Part shown: positions 23,501-31,428 of the stretch, piece after piece
Layout of the letters: every line of letters begins with the position of its first letter
How positions within the stretch are numbered: position 1 is the stretch's first letter
From: Trissonchulus latispiculum
Lineage: Eukaryota; Nematoda; Enoplea; Enoplida; Ironidae
Assembly: GCA_030248195.1 (NCBI GenBank)
Contig: JASAND010028698.1
Location: 1 to 64,000, forward strand
Length of the DNA stretch: 64,000 nucleotides
Reading direction: 5' to 3'
Notes under the pieces: generated by a model
Databases searched by the model: none
What the model was told of the DNA's origin: nothing
Seen by the model: the letters and a program-made list of their open reading frames with translations, nothing else
Program-made: the position numbers and the translations under genes

Positions 23501-25810
23501 GATACATCATCATTAATTAGTTAACTGACAGTTTCATGAATTAACCAAACTTTCAGTTAGCTAGCTGATAGTTTGATTAAGTAATGGTATTTGGATTGCT
23601 CTTCTGATTTTGAAGGACCTTTAGAAGAAAAAGAGTAGTTTAGAATTAGAAATTTTTAATTGTTATCCCCCTCCCTTCCTCTGCAGACGAGTTAAAATAA
23701 ACCTGATTAACTTTGCTTTTTGTCCATTTGCGCTAAAAGACTTATTAGTGAGTTGTTGATTTTTAACCCTTGCTTAAGGTACTGGTTTCCTTTCGGGTAT
23801 TTTTGACTCATACGGCTTTAATCCCTTACGTAAATTTCTAAAACTTACGAAATAACCTATTTCCGTGCTCTTTAACAGTCTGGGACCAGTCCCGCCTTTT
23901 TCGGCCAAAAGATGAGAAAGTTTTGGTTTTTCGCCTTAGGCTCCCAGTCAGTAGACAAGACACGGGATTGGTTGCTATGGCTGGAAAGAGGACACGAAAA
24001 CGAACATTTTTGCTCTTACAACTTTTGAGCTGTCTCCAGTGGTTAAGTCGGTATAAGCAAAAAACTGTTTTTAGGGTCAAAAAATGGCCATTTTTGAGGA
24101 AATCAATTTTTTTCAAAATTACTGCCGCATGTTAAGGACAAAGTTGGCTTATTTATACTCAATCGATACAGCGTCGAAATGCACATTTTATGAATGCCTA
24201 GTAGCCGGAATTTGTTGCTTTCAGCTGGAGATTTGGCCGAAAAGCCATTTTGGCAAAACTGCGATTATTTTGTTTCGAACATCGATTTCTCAAAAACTAC
24301 TCAACGGATTCCGGAGATTTTCGGCAGAATCGAAATTCGCACTTCTGCGGAGGGACGTTTTTCTTGGTTTGGGCTAAAACATATTGAGTAGCAAGAAAAC
24401 TCAATGCGAAGTTGCGAAATTTCGTGTCATCGCACATTTGCCGGATTTTCTGGAGTATTGAGACTTGTTGAGCCAAATCCAAAAAACGTCCCTCGGCCCA
24501 TATGTCCTTCATATCGTGACACATAAAGAACCTTTGGCCGATTCTTCTGTTCTGAGAAATCGATGTTCAAAGATTTTTGGTCTACATTCTTCATGTTAGA
24601 TGTCAGTATGTCAAAAAATTACTGCAATTTTTTTGCTACTTTTGCCAGTTTCGTAAGCTCATGTGAATCTACAGAGAATAAGCTTTAAAGCGATGTATAA
24701 AGGTCTTTCCAACTCCCGAAATTTCGAAAGTTATAGCGGTTCAAAAAATTACTAAAAAAGCACTGCACAAAAGGAAACCAGCACCTTAAGCCGCCTTTTA
24801 TGCTTTTGAAACTTTATATTCTGATTTCACTGTTGGCGCTGGTATTTTAGTGAACTTTGGAGCCGGCGGTCCCGGTGATGCTGTGGTGAGCGATGGGATG
24901 CGAGCCGCCCTTCGTATGAACGTGTCGGGGGGTCCGGGTGGACCTGGAGGTGGACTCCCCCAGTCCATGTCTGTGATCCCACCCCCAGGGAGTGGTGGGT
25001 CTCAGCAGTCACAGCATCAGCAGCAGACCCCTCCTCAGGATCCTCAGATGGCGGAGGCGGAGAAGAAGAAACGGGAACTCAGGTTAATGAAAAACAGGTG
25101 AGTTGAGGAAAATGCCGAACTTCTTGTGTTTTTTCGATTGAAATTTTCAAAAACTTTTTCGGTCTAAAATCTTTTAATTTCCTGCTAAAAGTTGAATTTT
25201 CAAATTTTTTGATCATAGAAATAACGTACGAATACCGAATTCTTTTCCATTTTTAGTTCTTTTAGGCAATTTTAATTCCTCCCTTCCTACTTGCTTGTGC
25301 CCAGAATGAACCCAGTTCTATCGCAATTTTATTTCTCGAAAAAACTACTGGTTAATAATAAATTAACGTTGGTCTGTCGAATTGAATCAATTCTGAAATT
25401 CGCCGAAATTGGCGAAAATAGCTACTTTTGAAGTTCGCGGAAGTGGTGAACTTCGCAAAAAATAAAGTTTTTAATAAGCTGTACTCGACGTGTATATACT
25501 GTTTGTCATACAGTAAATATGTAGGTCATTTTGCAGGGAGCCCTAAGCTGGTTCTTGTTCAAAATTCTTAATCGCATCTGGCCTAATTTGTCTGTGTCTA
25601 TTGTCATATCTGTTTTACTTATTTACTTCCTAATTATTTTATTTATAATTTATTCTGTTTTTCAGGGAGGCAGCTAAAGAGTGTCGTCGAAAGAAGAAGG
25701 AGTACGTACGGTGTCTGGAGAATCGGGTGGCCGTCCTGGAGAAGCAGAATCGGGCCCTCATTGAGGAACTGAAAACCCTCAAAGACCTCTACTGTCGAAA
25801 GGGTGACTAA
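5235..25810 (+). CDS. CREB: CREB/CREM/ATF1-type bZIP transcription factor (spliced, six exons identified)
   Basis: Nuclear cAMP-response transcription factor expected to bind CRE sites as a dimer and to recruit CBP/p300 after phosphorylation by PKA. The exons are 5235-5531, 20729-20799, 22139-22941, 23382-23492, 24851-25097 and 25666-25810. All junctions are GT-AG and all phases match, giving a model of 557 residues. Domains in order: Ser/Thr/Gly-rich N-terminus starting MESG as in vertebrate CREB1; KID at about 106-140 with RRPSY (acceptor Ser121); a long Ser/Pro/Gly/Leu-rich region (about 150-480) instead of the usual Gln-rich region; and a C-terminal bZIP (about 500-557) ending LYCRKGD. 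It is longer than vertebrate CREB1 (about 340 residues), mainly through exon 3. Intron 1 is 15.2 kb and full of mobile elements, so extra or alternative exons there cannot be excluded. Identity is very secure from KID plus bZIP; CREB versus CREM/ATF1 paralogy is not resolved. Confidence 0.93.
5742..5767. repeat. Perfect 11 bp hairpin with a 4 nt loop
   Basis: ATAGGGGTCGC, loop GGTA, then the exact reverse complement. It belongs to a class of hairpins in this window that share geometry but not stem sequence (see 15373, 29385, 32500, 42186, 63548). Confidence 0.75.
6031..6191 (+). mobile_element. LTR fragment of the NADAR/SGNH element family
   Basis: These 160 bp are nearly identical to the complete LTR at 8490-8667 (single substitutions and a 4 bp indel), including the AATAAAGTCTCGC polyadenylation-like stretch and the end CAGAGTGTTAC. 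The first 20 or so LTR bases are missing. Integrase-like sequence follows directly instead of a primer-binding site, so this copy is rearranged. Confidence 0.75.
6192..6343 (+). pseudogene. Retroelement integrase H2C2 zinc-finger fragment
   Basis: Translates to a short piece with the retroviral/LTR-element integrase N-terminal zinc-binding pattern: LHDALHAGHLG (His-x3-His), KT, YYW, then YCRTC (Cys-x2-Cys), followed by a stop. No catalytic core follows. The frame runs in from the LTR-like sequence across a GTGTTACTGG that is also the LTR end, so the junction probably arose by recombination or template switching at that short identity. It resembles Ty3/gypsy or related integrases; the clade is not resolved. 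Confidence 0.75.
6344..6612 (+). mobile_element. Non-coding segment ending in an LTR terminus
   Basis: Mostly T-rich sequence unlike the LTR at 8490. Its last 23 bp (GGCTTCATAGCAGAGTGTTAC and neighbours) are identical to the end of that LTR, immediately before a primer-binding site. It may be a divergent or chimeric 5' LTR. Confidence 0.4.
6613..6630 (+). promoter_or_regulatory. Primer-binding site complementary to tRNA-Gln
   Basis: TGGAGGTTCCACCGAGAT is complementary to the 3' 18 nt of a typical animal tRNA-Gln including CCA (as known from vertebrate tRNA-Gln). It sits directly after an LTR-like end, as expected for a (-)-strand primer site. The same 18 bp recur at 8668-8685. Confidence 0.8.
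6759..8297 (+). pseudogene. Element-borne NADAR-like plus SGNH-hydrolase-like ORF, interrupted
   Basis: Starts at an ATG in good context (accATGG). First half: FTSIEHAFWYS, then (after a MITE at 6936-7312) FFWPCGL and LPGQNRYGILLELILQELR. This is the order of blocks in NADAR/YbiA-type proteins (xxEHxxx, fWGxGl, GxNxLGxLLxxxR), a family that acts on ADP-ribose or riboflavin-type N-glycosides. Second half: VLVLADSQGKYL (nucleophile Ser of an SGNH block I), FLCGVNIA (block III-like Asn) and SDRFHLSHHGLREL (Asp-x2-His pair), as in SGNH/GDSL esterases. The last block is in another frame, so one frameshift lies near 8010-8020. Skipping the MITE and one 5 bp duplication puts both parts in the same frame. 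It lies between a tRNA-Gln primer site and a purine tract plus LTR, so it occupies the internal region of an LTR element; no RT is adjacent. The NADAR and SGNH calls are by motif only. Confidence 0.65.
6936..7312. mobile_element. G-rich MITE, 5 bp TSD GTTTT (copy 1)
   Basis: Begins CTGGGCTTATTCTACTGGGG and ends TAGAATAAGCCCAG, giving a 14 bp TIR. It is flanked by GTTTT at 6931-6935 and 7313-7317. Inside are opposed G and C runs, and a hairpin TCCGGC-TTC-GCCGGA near 7107 that recurs in other copies. It interrupts the NADAR/SGNH ORF. Confidence 0.85.
8298..8489 (+). promoter_or_regulatory. Element 3' untranslated region with polypurine tract
   Basis: T-rich sequence after the SGNH stop, a GGGGAC-CA-GTCCCC hairpin at 8463-8476, and a purine run GAGGGGGAGG at 8480-8489 immediately before the LTR start. 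This is the expected place and composition for the (+)-strand primer of an LTR retrotransposon. Confidence 0.6.
8490..8667 (+). mobile_element. Complete short LTR (178 bp) of the NADAR/SGNH element
   Basis: Starts TGTAAGCAC and ends GTGTTAC, so the ends are near-inverted (GTAAgCAC against GTAACAC). It contains AATAAAGTCTCGC, a plausible polyadenylation signal. Preceded by a polypurine tract and followed by a second tRNA-Gln primer site at 8668-8685, so it acts as the 3' LTR of the copy on its left and the 5' LTR of another, truncated copy on its right. Confidence 0.75.
8668..8685 (+). promoter_or_regulatory. Second tRNA-Gln primer-binding site
   Basis: Identical 18 bp to 6613-6630, directly after the LTR at 8490-8667. 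A primer site to the right of a 3' LTR means the array was tandem (LTR-body-LTR-body) and the right body is now lost after about 8725. Confidence 0.8.
8686..9060. other. Intron sequence, no gene; G-rich insertion remnant
   Basis: Contains CCCGGGGGC, GGCGGGGGGC and A/T tracts like those in the G-rich MITEs, but I could not identify paired ends. Confidence 0.4.
9061..9610. repeat. Diverged tandem repeats, about 130-170 bp period
   Basis: The phrase GCTGGGCTGGTTCCACTTGA (with substitutions) occurs near 9088, 9260 and 9388. CATGGGGGTTTTCTGGTGCG occurs at about 9189 and 9319. GGTCAAAAATAAAATTTTTC occurs at about 9438 and 9584. No coding content. Confidence 0.65.
9711..10318. mobile_element. Foldback element A (about 195 bp inverted arms)
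   Basis: Arms 9711-9903 and 10125-10318 are near-perfect reverse complements around a 220 bp loop. The outer end of each arm reads ACAAAAATGCTCCTTCGTCG; the inner end reads GGCTCATATTGGCG. Each arm is built from repeated CATATGAG...GGTTGTA...GAAGACAAG blocks. No ORF. A single arm of the same family is at 21945-22100. Confidence 0.85.
10425..10651. repeat. Direct repeat, left copy (about 230 bp)
   Basis: Nearly identical to 12077-12310. Includes CCTCCGGTGCGACCTGGTGG and GGCGGGAAAAAACCCACATG. The two copies bracket the 128 bp minisatellite, suggesting either long terminal repeats of a non-coding element or a segmental duplication. Confidence 0.75.
10960..11800. repeat. C-rich minisatellite, about 117-141 bp units
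   Basis: Seven diverged units, each containing CACGCAGCGCGACTCCCCCC, then GGGCGTTCGGCCCCC, a CCTGTTTTCC stretch and GGAAACGTTTTCTGATG. The anchor falls near 10970, 11102, 11219, 11360, 11484, 11619 and 11737. A further piece is at 12310-12415. Open frames here are by-products of the repeat. Confidence 0.75.
12077..12310. repeat. Direct repeat, right copy
   Basis: Second copy of the repeat at 10425-10651, with a few substitutions and a short ATATAT insertion. It is followed directly by another fragment of the C-rich minisatellite. Confidence 0.75.
12311..13340. other. Intron sequence; G-rich element remnant, no gene
   Basis: 12510-12850 holds repeated GAGGGGTCTACCC / GAGGGGGTCTACC phrases and long C runs, probably a decayed element. 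CTCGCGAC occurs on both sides (12493 and 12863). 12880-13340 shows nothing recognisable. Confidence 0.35.
13345..13637. repeat. 51 bp tandem repeat with internal hairpin
   Basis: About five units of TTCAGCGCCGA...TCGGCGCTGAA followed by TCTAGTTTCTATAAT; unit starts at 13375, 13430, 13481, 13532 and 13583. TTCAGCGCCGA and TCGGCGCTGAA are exact reverse complements, so each unit can fold. The period is a multiple of three and one frame stays open as a 17-residue repeat, but no gene context supports translation. A decayed unit remains at about 13909-13940. Confidence 0.8.
13990..15404 (+). mobile_element. Hairpin-tailed element, copy 1
   Basis: The left part (13990-14700) is a tandem array of about 145 bp units containing TGACCAGTGGTCA (a 13 bp palindrome), ACGAGCGTAGTCGATTTACT and ATGCCCCCAACCAAAACGCC. 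Next comes a unique body with GCTCATCGTTTTCAGCGACC and CCAGGTGCCAA. It ends in ACACGGTCTCCAGGGGGCCG, then a perfect hairpin at 15373-15404. The same order recurs at 40925-42217, and in shortened form at 62870-63582. No protein is encoded. Confidence 0.75.
15373..15404. repeat. Perfect 14 bp hairpin, loop TATC
   Basis: TTATGTAGGGGCGC, loop TATC, then the exact reverse complement. It is the right-hand end of the hairpin-tailed element. Confidence 0.85.
15424..16372 (+). pseudogene. LINE 3' fragment with RNase H remnant
   Basis: After the MITE inside it, the text reads TFQWSPSYVGIEENEAVGEL, the well-known LINE/retroelement RNase H segment (WxPSHxGIxGNExAD in intact copies). Downstream in shifting frames is a Cys-containing tail (LSQLRCREHSC, IADSTACKLWG) typical of the end of Jockey/I-group LINE ORF2. 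Stops and frameshifts make it dead. It was split by the MITE at 15542-15818. Confidence 0.65.
15542..15818. mobile_element. G-rich MITE (copy 2), imperfect 5 bp TSD
   Basis: Begins CTGGCGTATTTTTACGGGG and ends CCTAAAAATAAGCCAG. Flanks are ACGTT (left) and ACGTC (right), four of five matching. Internal hairpin TTCCGGC-TTC-GCCGG near 15602, as in copies 1, 4 and others. Confidence 0.7.
16380..18230. other. Intron sequence, no gene seen
   Basis: A/T-rich sequence with many TATA and ACGTAC tracts and a (TA)n microsatellite at 17525-17567. No splice-bounded conserved ORF is evident. An unrecognised CREB exon here is possible but unsupported. Confidence 0.5.
18236..19643. mobile_element. G-rich MITE (copy 3), TSD CTTTT, carrying a nested hAT-type MITE
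   Basis: Left end CTGGCTTTTTCCTAGG, right end TAGGAAAAAACCAG, a 14 bp TIR with one mismatch. Flanked by CTTTT at 18231-18235 and 19644-19648. Its own sequence is only 18236-18469 plus 19540-19643; the middle is the nested element. Confidence 0.85.
18470..19531. mobile_element. hAT-type non-autonomous element, TSD CCTCAAAA
   Basis: Starts CAGGGTTTTTTTTTGTG and ends GAAAAAAAAACCCTG, with exact 8 bp duplications CCTCAAAA at 18462-18469 and 19532-19539. An 8 bp TSD with CAGGG ends points to hAT. The inside has no transposase, many TTTACACA / TGTGTAAA stretches, and three copies of a CTTCTGGGGGGCTGCGCCCC-like motif (18647, 19004, 19288). Confidence 0.85.
19949..20274. mobile_element. G-rich MITE (copy 4), TSD TGAGA
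   Basis: Begins CAGGGCATATATTTTTGC and ends TTAAAAATACCCTG. Exact 5 bp duplications TGAGA at 19944-19948 and 20275-20279. Same G/C-run composition as the other copies. Confidence 0.8.
20285..20565 (+). mobile_element. tRNA-derived SINE, + orientation
   Basis: Head with a degraded A box (ATGGTCGAGTCG) and a B box (TTTGATCGAATCCC), then AATCCCCTTGAGCAAG, and later TCCTTAACTGGTCGGTTAAT and AACAGGAGT. These match, in order, the SINE at 52745-53118 read on the - strand. Confidence 0.7.
20729..20799 (+). CDS. CREB: CREB exon 2: kinase-inducible domain
   Basis: Acceptor TTTTTTCAG, donor GTAACA. Encodes DDPPISEEEARRRREL and LLERRPSYR, the core KID with the PKA site RRPS; the acceptor is Ser121 of the model. 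The exon ends two bases into the Arg codon and the next exon supplies the third base, continuing RILSELS, as in CREB family KIDs (vertebrate KILNDLS). Only 71 bp long. Confidence 0.95.
20952..21731. mobile_element. hAT-type MITE, TSD ACCATAAC
   Basis: Starts CACTAGCGTAGCCAG and ends CTGGCTACGCGCCTG. Exact 8 bp duplications ACCATAAC at 20944-20951 and 21732-21739. It has terminal G/C runs, a TCGCGCC-GGA-GGCGCGA hairpin near 21547, and an inverted copy of the CTTC-GGGGGGCTCCGCCCCCC motif near 21135-21165. It sits 150 bp after the KID exon. Confidence 0.9.
21945..22100. mobile_element. Single arm of foldback family A
   Basis: Reads GGCTCATATG...GCGGTTGCAACTTG...CATATGTATTTTACATGCG, ACGAAGGAGCA, matching the right arm of the element at 9711-10318. 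No partner arm is nearby. It ends about 40 bp before the acceptor of CREB exon 3. Confidence 0.75.
22139..22941 (+). CDS. CREB: CREB exon 3: end of KID and Ser/Pro/Gly-rich activation region
   Basis: Acceptor TTTTACAG; the first base completes Arg123. Encodes RILSELSGVDFDIKKE, closing the KID, then about 250 residues rich in Ser, Pro, Gly, Leu and His with a His/Pro/Gln stretch. This replaces the Gln-rich activation region of vertebrate CREB. Donor GTACGT after the first base of codon 391; reading through gives a stop within three codons, supporting the splice. Codons are GC-rich compared with the introns. Confidence 0.88.
23382..23492 (+). CDS. CREB: CREB exon 4
   Basis: Acceptor TTTGTAG, donor GTAAGT, 111 bp, in frame on both sides (phase 1 to phase 1). 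Encodes a Gly/Leu-rich piece with LGDGGGLSLNMNGDLLSRLP. No motif of its own; supported by splice sites, phase and codon quality. Confidence 0.8.
23774..24789. mobile_element. TTAA-flanked non-autonomous DNA element, copy 1
   Basis: TTAAGGTACTGGTTTCCTTT at the left end and AAAGGAAACCAGCACCTTAA at the right, so TTAA target duplications with TIRs of about 18 bp. Length 1016 bp, no transposase. TTAA targets occur in piggyBac and Kolobok-type transposons. The same ends occur at 30441-31428. Confidence 0.75.
24851..25097 (+). CDS. CREB: CREB exon 5: linker and start of basic region
   Basis: Acceptor GGTATTTTAG only 61 bp after the end of the TTAA element. Encodes a Gly/Pro/Gln-rich linker, then MAEAEKKKRELRLMKNR, the start of the CREB basic region. 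Donor GTGAGT after two bases of the Arg codon; the intron position inside KNR/EAA is where I recall CREB/CREM genes having one. Confidence 0.95.
25666..25810 (+). CDS. CREB: CREB exon 6: basic region and leucine zipper
   Basis: Acceptor TTTTTCAG. Encodes EAAKECRRKKKEYVRCLENR, then VAVLEKQNRALIEELKTLKD and LYCRKGD, then TAA. This is nearly identical to the vertebrate CREB1 bZIP, including the NxxAAxxCR DNA-contact signature and four zipper heptads. Confidence 0.98.
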
Positions 25811-27527
25811 CTCCGGAACCCCGAGGAGTCCCGAAAAGGGGGGAACTGATTTTATGGGGGCCCCCCTCTTCCCTCTCTTTAAATGACTGCCCTTGTACTT
25901 TGCATGGGTATCATGACTGACTGAATGGGTTGGGTAGAGTCCAAGATTCATTGCTTACTCTCATTTGTGTTCAAATCATTCTTTGTGCTTTCTTTCGGTC
26001 CGCTCGTCTGTCTGTCGTTGCATAGGTTTTATCCCCCCCACCACCCACTTTTTTCTGTCCTTTTTCTGTGAATGGTGTGACACAGATTAATTAACGGATA
26101 CGATCTTCGATTTGTTGTGTCTGTCCAGAAAATCATCTGAATATCCTGCTGTTTTGGATATTGATAATTTTATATCCCATTGCCGAAGATTCTGCTTTGG
26201 ATTTGCTGTTGTCTCTACCCCAATCCCTCGCTACTGCTCGCTCGCTTAGACCCGTTTGCCAGATAATAAGTGTATTTCACTGGACGCTGGCGTTTGCTTG
26301 AAATCCCCCGAATCTTTGTCGTCCATACTTATATCAGCTAAAGTTAGCTTATTCTTATGATACGTTGCTCCTTTTAAACGCTTAACGTAGAGTAAGTGTA
26401 CGTAATAGCGCTTGTTTTCTCGGTCAAGTTTGTTTTCTGTTTGTGGATTTTGTGAGCTGACGTATATGGACTTATTTTTGTGATGTACAGGTTTTAGTAT
26501 GTACGTATATATATTTAGTAATTTTGTTTTTTTTAGTTCTTATTGCGGCTGTAAGAAATTGGCAACATTGTATTGTAGTTTGATTGATTGGATCGAAAAT
26601 TGTGATTAAAAAACTTGTAAAACTTATTTGTATAATGTAAAATCCCTTTTTTACTGTCATCGAGGGGTTTATGCAAATTCAATTTAACTAGACTGAACAT
26701 TTTTGGATGCATATTTTTGATGTTACGTTGGCAAGCTTTAAACTGCCTATTTTGCACTTGAAGATTATATACGTACCTTGGTTGACGACTCTTTTTTACA
26801 TTGTATTTGTTTTTATTAAACCTACCTATGTAAATGTGTTTTAGTCTGTGAACCCGTTTTTGTCATCTTCATCTTTCTCTTTATTCTTGTATATACGTTA
26901 ATTGTTGGAGTCATTTGTTCATAAATTTCAGTCAGACAGATTGTTTTATTTCCTATTTTATTCTGTAACGTTGATTCGTTGCTACTTACGTACTTTGTGT
27001 TTAGTTGGTTGGAAACAATAGGTCGTGTTGTCTTGTAAGCTGTGCTCAGCTTTTTTCCAACTTCGCGTTCCGAGGAAATCCGTCTTTACGTACTTATTAT
27101 TCTGTGTTGAGATTTATAGAGATTACTGGTTTTAGGCAATTTTGAAATTTTCTTTCATAGCTATATAATAATTCTGCCCCTTCCCCGGTTCCAAGTGCCT
27201 TAGTTGATTATAGAGTTGCTGGCGGGGGGTTCTGAAATTAGTATCTTTTATAAACAATTTTCTTGCAGTCCTTAATTTGTTTTCTCATTGTTGTGCAGTC
27301 TTGTATATATATATATAAGTTTCAGTTTGTTGTTTTGGTAGCCGCTGCCAGACCCTAGAGTGTACTATATTTGAGTTTTGTTATCAACCTCTGTCGCTGC
27401 CTCCAGGTCCTTAAAAGCTGATATTTTGAGGTCTATGTATATCAGCTATCAAGTTTTTTTGAAAGCGTTCCAGACCACCAGTTTTTGATATTTTCCTTTT
27501 GGAAGAGTCTTTTGCTTATATAATACA

Positions 27528-27609
<82 letters not shown>

Positions 27610-28210
27610 AATATGCATAAATAGCCAAAATAATTTTGGGCAGTCAATTTGACAGATTAACATGAACTGTAACTGAAGGAAACCTATTTTTCTTTCAAGC
27701 AAAAGAAAAGTGTTATAAAGACACCAATTAGCAGTTTTGAATATATTTTTCTCGTTAATAAAGTAAACTTATGCTTTGTGCTAACTTGTAGCGAAATGGA
27801 CAGATTTGTCTGTATCTAAACCGGCTTTTCGCGGAAAGCCTGATTTAAACATTTTGCTAGAAAAAAATCTCATTACACATTTCAGTATTTTGAGAAAAGG
27901 ACTTCGACGGTCATCTAGTCCTCTCCTTTTTGGCTTTCTAGGAAGACAGAGTTTTATATGAATCCGTTTTAAGTAAAGAAGTTGTTAGCAAAATATTACT
28001 CGTTAATATTCACTATTTCAGGGAAGATGCGCGTGTGTACCTGTTTAGCTATTGTGAAGGTGGACTGTAAGTTAACCAGGCCCAAATATTTTTAAGTCAA
28101 GCCGTGTCAATTGTATATATGTTTTAGTATGTTTGAAAGAATATGAATTAATTTATTTATGTATGATGTGGTATTGTATGTAAGTTTCTTAGTATTTAGC
28201 TAATATTAAA
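25811..28210 (+). other. CREB: Probable CREB 3' UTR and flank
   Basis: Continuous T-rich non-coding sequence after the stop. Candidate polyadenylation signals are ATTAAA at 26815-26820 and AATAAA at 27757-27762. A (TA)n microsatellite covers about 27523-27612. No conserved reading frame. The 3' end of the transcript is not determined. Confidence 0.4.
27523..27612. repeat. (TA)n microsatellite
   Basis: About 80 bp of uninterrupted or near-uninterrupted TA dinucleotides. Confidence 0.95.
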
Positions 28211-30440
28211 GGTGAGAATACTTTTAGTGCTTGGTATTAAGTTACAGCTCGGTGTAGAGAAGTGTGTTTGGCCATATCAGGTATATCTGTGAGAGGGTGT
28301 TCAAATCTTTTGACACTATTGAGTCTCTGTGTTAAAGTTTTAATTCTTGTATATTTTAATATTTTTAATTTAAAAGGTATATTTGAAAACCCTCATCTTC
28401 GGTATTTGTAGTATGTATAATACTTATTAGTATATAGTATATAAGTCAACTCATGTATAGCCCGACGTGTTTTCTAGTGAAGGAAGATTTATTCTTTTTA
28501 TGATATATGTGTTAATTGCTGTGGATTTTTGCTGTGTTTTTCTCTGTTTAAGTTTGTATATATATTAGATTTTTAAATATTTTATTGGTCATTCTTGTAA
28601 TCTAATGGCTTCTTGGCCTAACTATCAATACGAGACAAGATGTATATACTTTTTGGTTCTTTACTGAACAATTTTATCCTCTAGTTGGGCTTATTTCCAA
28701 ATGAATTTTTGATTCAAAATTCGTATGTTATTGCCTCGAATTCAAAAACTGCTTTTTGGAATGGCAAAAATATAAACTTTTATGTTTATTTCTTATATAC
28801 AGTAGACTTCTATTTTATTCAATGGAATTTTATGTTTACGTTTCGGTAATTTTAATGTGTGACTGATTGTTTCATATGTATGTATAATTTATACGTGTAT
28901 GCCGTTATCTACTTGAGCTGTAGCGGGTTTTAGTCTGTAAAGAATTTATTTAGTTTATTTTTGGTGGCAGAGACAATTACGTACGCGTTTTATGCTTAAT
29001 ACTGTGTATTTCTTGTTTGTTTATGTTTGTGCTGCCCACAGATGTATATGTGGAATGTGTTTCCATAATCTTCGCAAGCAAATTATATACAATCTGTGAA
29101 ATGAGTGAAAACGAGTGGAAATTGCTAGACGGGACTGCAAACTTGCTAATACTTTGAAAATGTGCGATCGCCCTCCCCTCTCCACGTCGCACGCCCCCCC
29201 CCCCGTTGTGCGAAAGGGGACTGCGCAAAATAATTTCTGGTACACCCTGTGAAGAGAGACCTTGCCCATGTATGTTCCATATTGAAATTTTGATACCTGC
29301 GTACGTACGTACGTATTCTTTGATTAGTCTGTTGCGAAATCGAGGCAAGTTCAGAATCGTACTCCTTCAAATTGATTCAGTATCAGGTAGTGCGCGTTAG
29401 CGCACTACCTAGAATAGTAGATAATACTAATCAATTATATATTTGTTTAAGAGGTGATTTTTTCGGCATCCTACGATGCTGCACAACTGACGTGGAATGA
29501 GTGTTTTGTGTTTTAAACTGTTTTGCAATTTACGTTAAATTAACTCAATGGACTTGTCGATTTTAATTTTTTTGAAAACTTAAATTAATATATGAACTGT
29601 CAAGATAAGTTGTTTTGTCAGAAGATTAAATTTAGCACCCAGTATATGTTATTGTACATTATGTTATTGAGACTGCTTTGTCGTTTTTTTCTGCACGATT
29701 AAAGATGAGAAGTTATGTAGTAAAGTATACAGTGGTGTTCTGTAGTTGGGTAGGGTTTGACAATAACTTTGTAAGCAATTTGTTCCGATTAGGATTTGTT
29801 TTTGTAGTATTAGTAGCAATGAGACCTTGTTGCAAGAGCAGCCAGTTGGAACAACCAAACAACTGTGCAACTACCACTGGACTTCAACACCGGCTTGGTT
29901 GAGGAACGCAGTGTTAGTAAAGTCACATGTTTCCTAGTACATGAAATAGCCAATCGTTTAGCGAAGTTTGCTAGTTCTTTTGTAATGCACTACAGTGAGA
30001 ATGGTTAATCAATTTTATTCCGACTAGAGCCGGAATTCCGGGTGTAGTATCTTTAGCTTGTAATTTTGGAGTTTTGGTACGGTTGTTGAAAAGCTATCTT
30101 CAACACAGGCCTAGCAATGCTCCATTTTTGAAAGCACAGTATGCAAACTATCGAGTATTTAATCTGCTGAATCGATTACTTTGTCACAATGGCCAACCGT
30201 AAGCAACGGTAAATATTGCAGATCTTTAAGAGCCAGGATATGGGCTTTACAGTCAGTTTAGGGAAAGCGTGGTTTTACGTTATAAGCGTTAAACTACAAA
30301 CGTTACCTTTGTTGAAAATACAATAAGCTCCGCTAGTGGTGACTGACTTCACAGGAGCACTTTAATAGATAGCTACAAACAAAAGTTTCCAGGATTTCTC
30401 TACAAGAGAATTTAAGAATGTAGCATTACCTATTTATAGC
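28211..30440. other. Intergenic DNA, no gene seen
   Basis: A/T-rich, with an ACGT tetranucleotide run at about 29298-29315 and the hairpin at 29385-29410. No ORF with family features. Confidence 0.5.
29385..29410. repeat. Perfect 11 bp hairpin, loop GTTA
   Basis: AGGTAGTGCGC, loop GTTA, exact reverse complement. Same geometry as 5742-5767, with an unrelated stem. Confidence 0.8.
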
Positions 30441-31428
30441 TTAAGGTGGTGATTCCTTTTGGGCACATATTGTTGTTTGGCGGCGTAAATCAAGATGAAA
30501 TTTGATGAAACTTTCCGAAACAAGTTCTTTTAGCGTTCTAACACCCTCCGCGCAATCCCGATCCAAAAATTCGAGATTTCCGGTCAGAGTGGTTTTTTCC
30601 AATTTCTGAACGTTTGGCACCTTCTATACAGTTATGACTATATTCATTCGAAAGATCTCGTTGAGCTTCACATTTTTGCTTTTTAAAGCAAGTTTCTAGC
30701 TTTTCTCTAACGTGAGATATAGCCGATTTTCTTGTTTTGGCGTCGAAAACTTGTCATTTCTGCAGAAATCGAATAATCCAACATTTCTTGAACTACGCAA
30801 GCCGTAAAATCAAAATAAGGGCGTCGATCTGAAGGTCTCACAGGGACAAATTATCCGATGCATGATCGTCATACAACTGCTATCCTGTAGGCTGCTATCA
30901 TAAAAAATGTAGTTTTTGCAAAAACACGACCAATAGTTTCCAAAGACTGGAGCATTCACCATGCAAAGTGGAGGGCTGCTACTGAACAAATGTGTTCTGC
31001 ACAAATATACCCAGGGACGATTTTTTAGTTGCCCCGATTGCTGCTTTCTAGCTAAAGTAATCGCTTGACAAACTTGGAAAAAGTAGGCAAAATACAGGTT
31101 ACGCACACATTTCAGCTTATTTCTCAATAACGAAGAGCGATTTCACAATAAATAAAAAATCGTCCCCAGCTATTTGATGAAGGTATCGAATGATATAACC
31201 GATGTCTCGCGAAAAAATTTACTTGAGTCTGCAAAAATTCTGGAAAATTATACTTCTTCTAAAATGTGTTAAAAATATTTTAGAAAAGGCAACATTAGTT
31301 CCGTGGCATGCATTAAAAAGAGAAAATGTTAACCTACATTTTGATATAAAAATGGCTTCTTAACTCCAAGTAATGAATGAGTAATAATGGTGCAAACTTT
31401 ATGTGACCAAAGGAAATCACCACCTTAA
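30441..31428. mobile_element. TTAA-flanked non-autonomous DNA element, copy 2
   Basis: Left end TTAAGGTGGTGATTCCTTTT, right end AAAGGAAATCACCACCTTAA: TTAA duplications and a TIR of about 18 bp related to copy 1 at 23774. Length 988 bp; the interior is non-coding and not obviously similar to copy 1. Confidence 0.75.
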
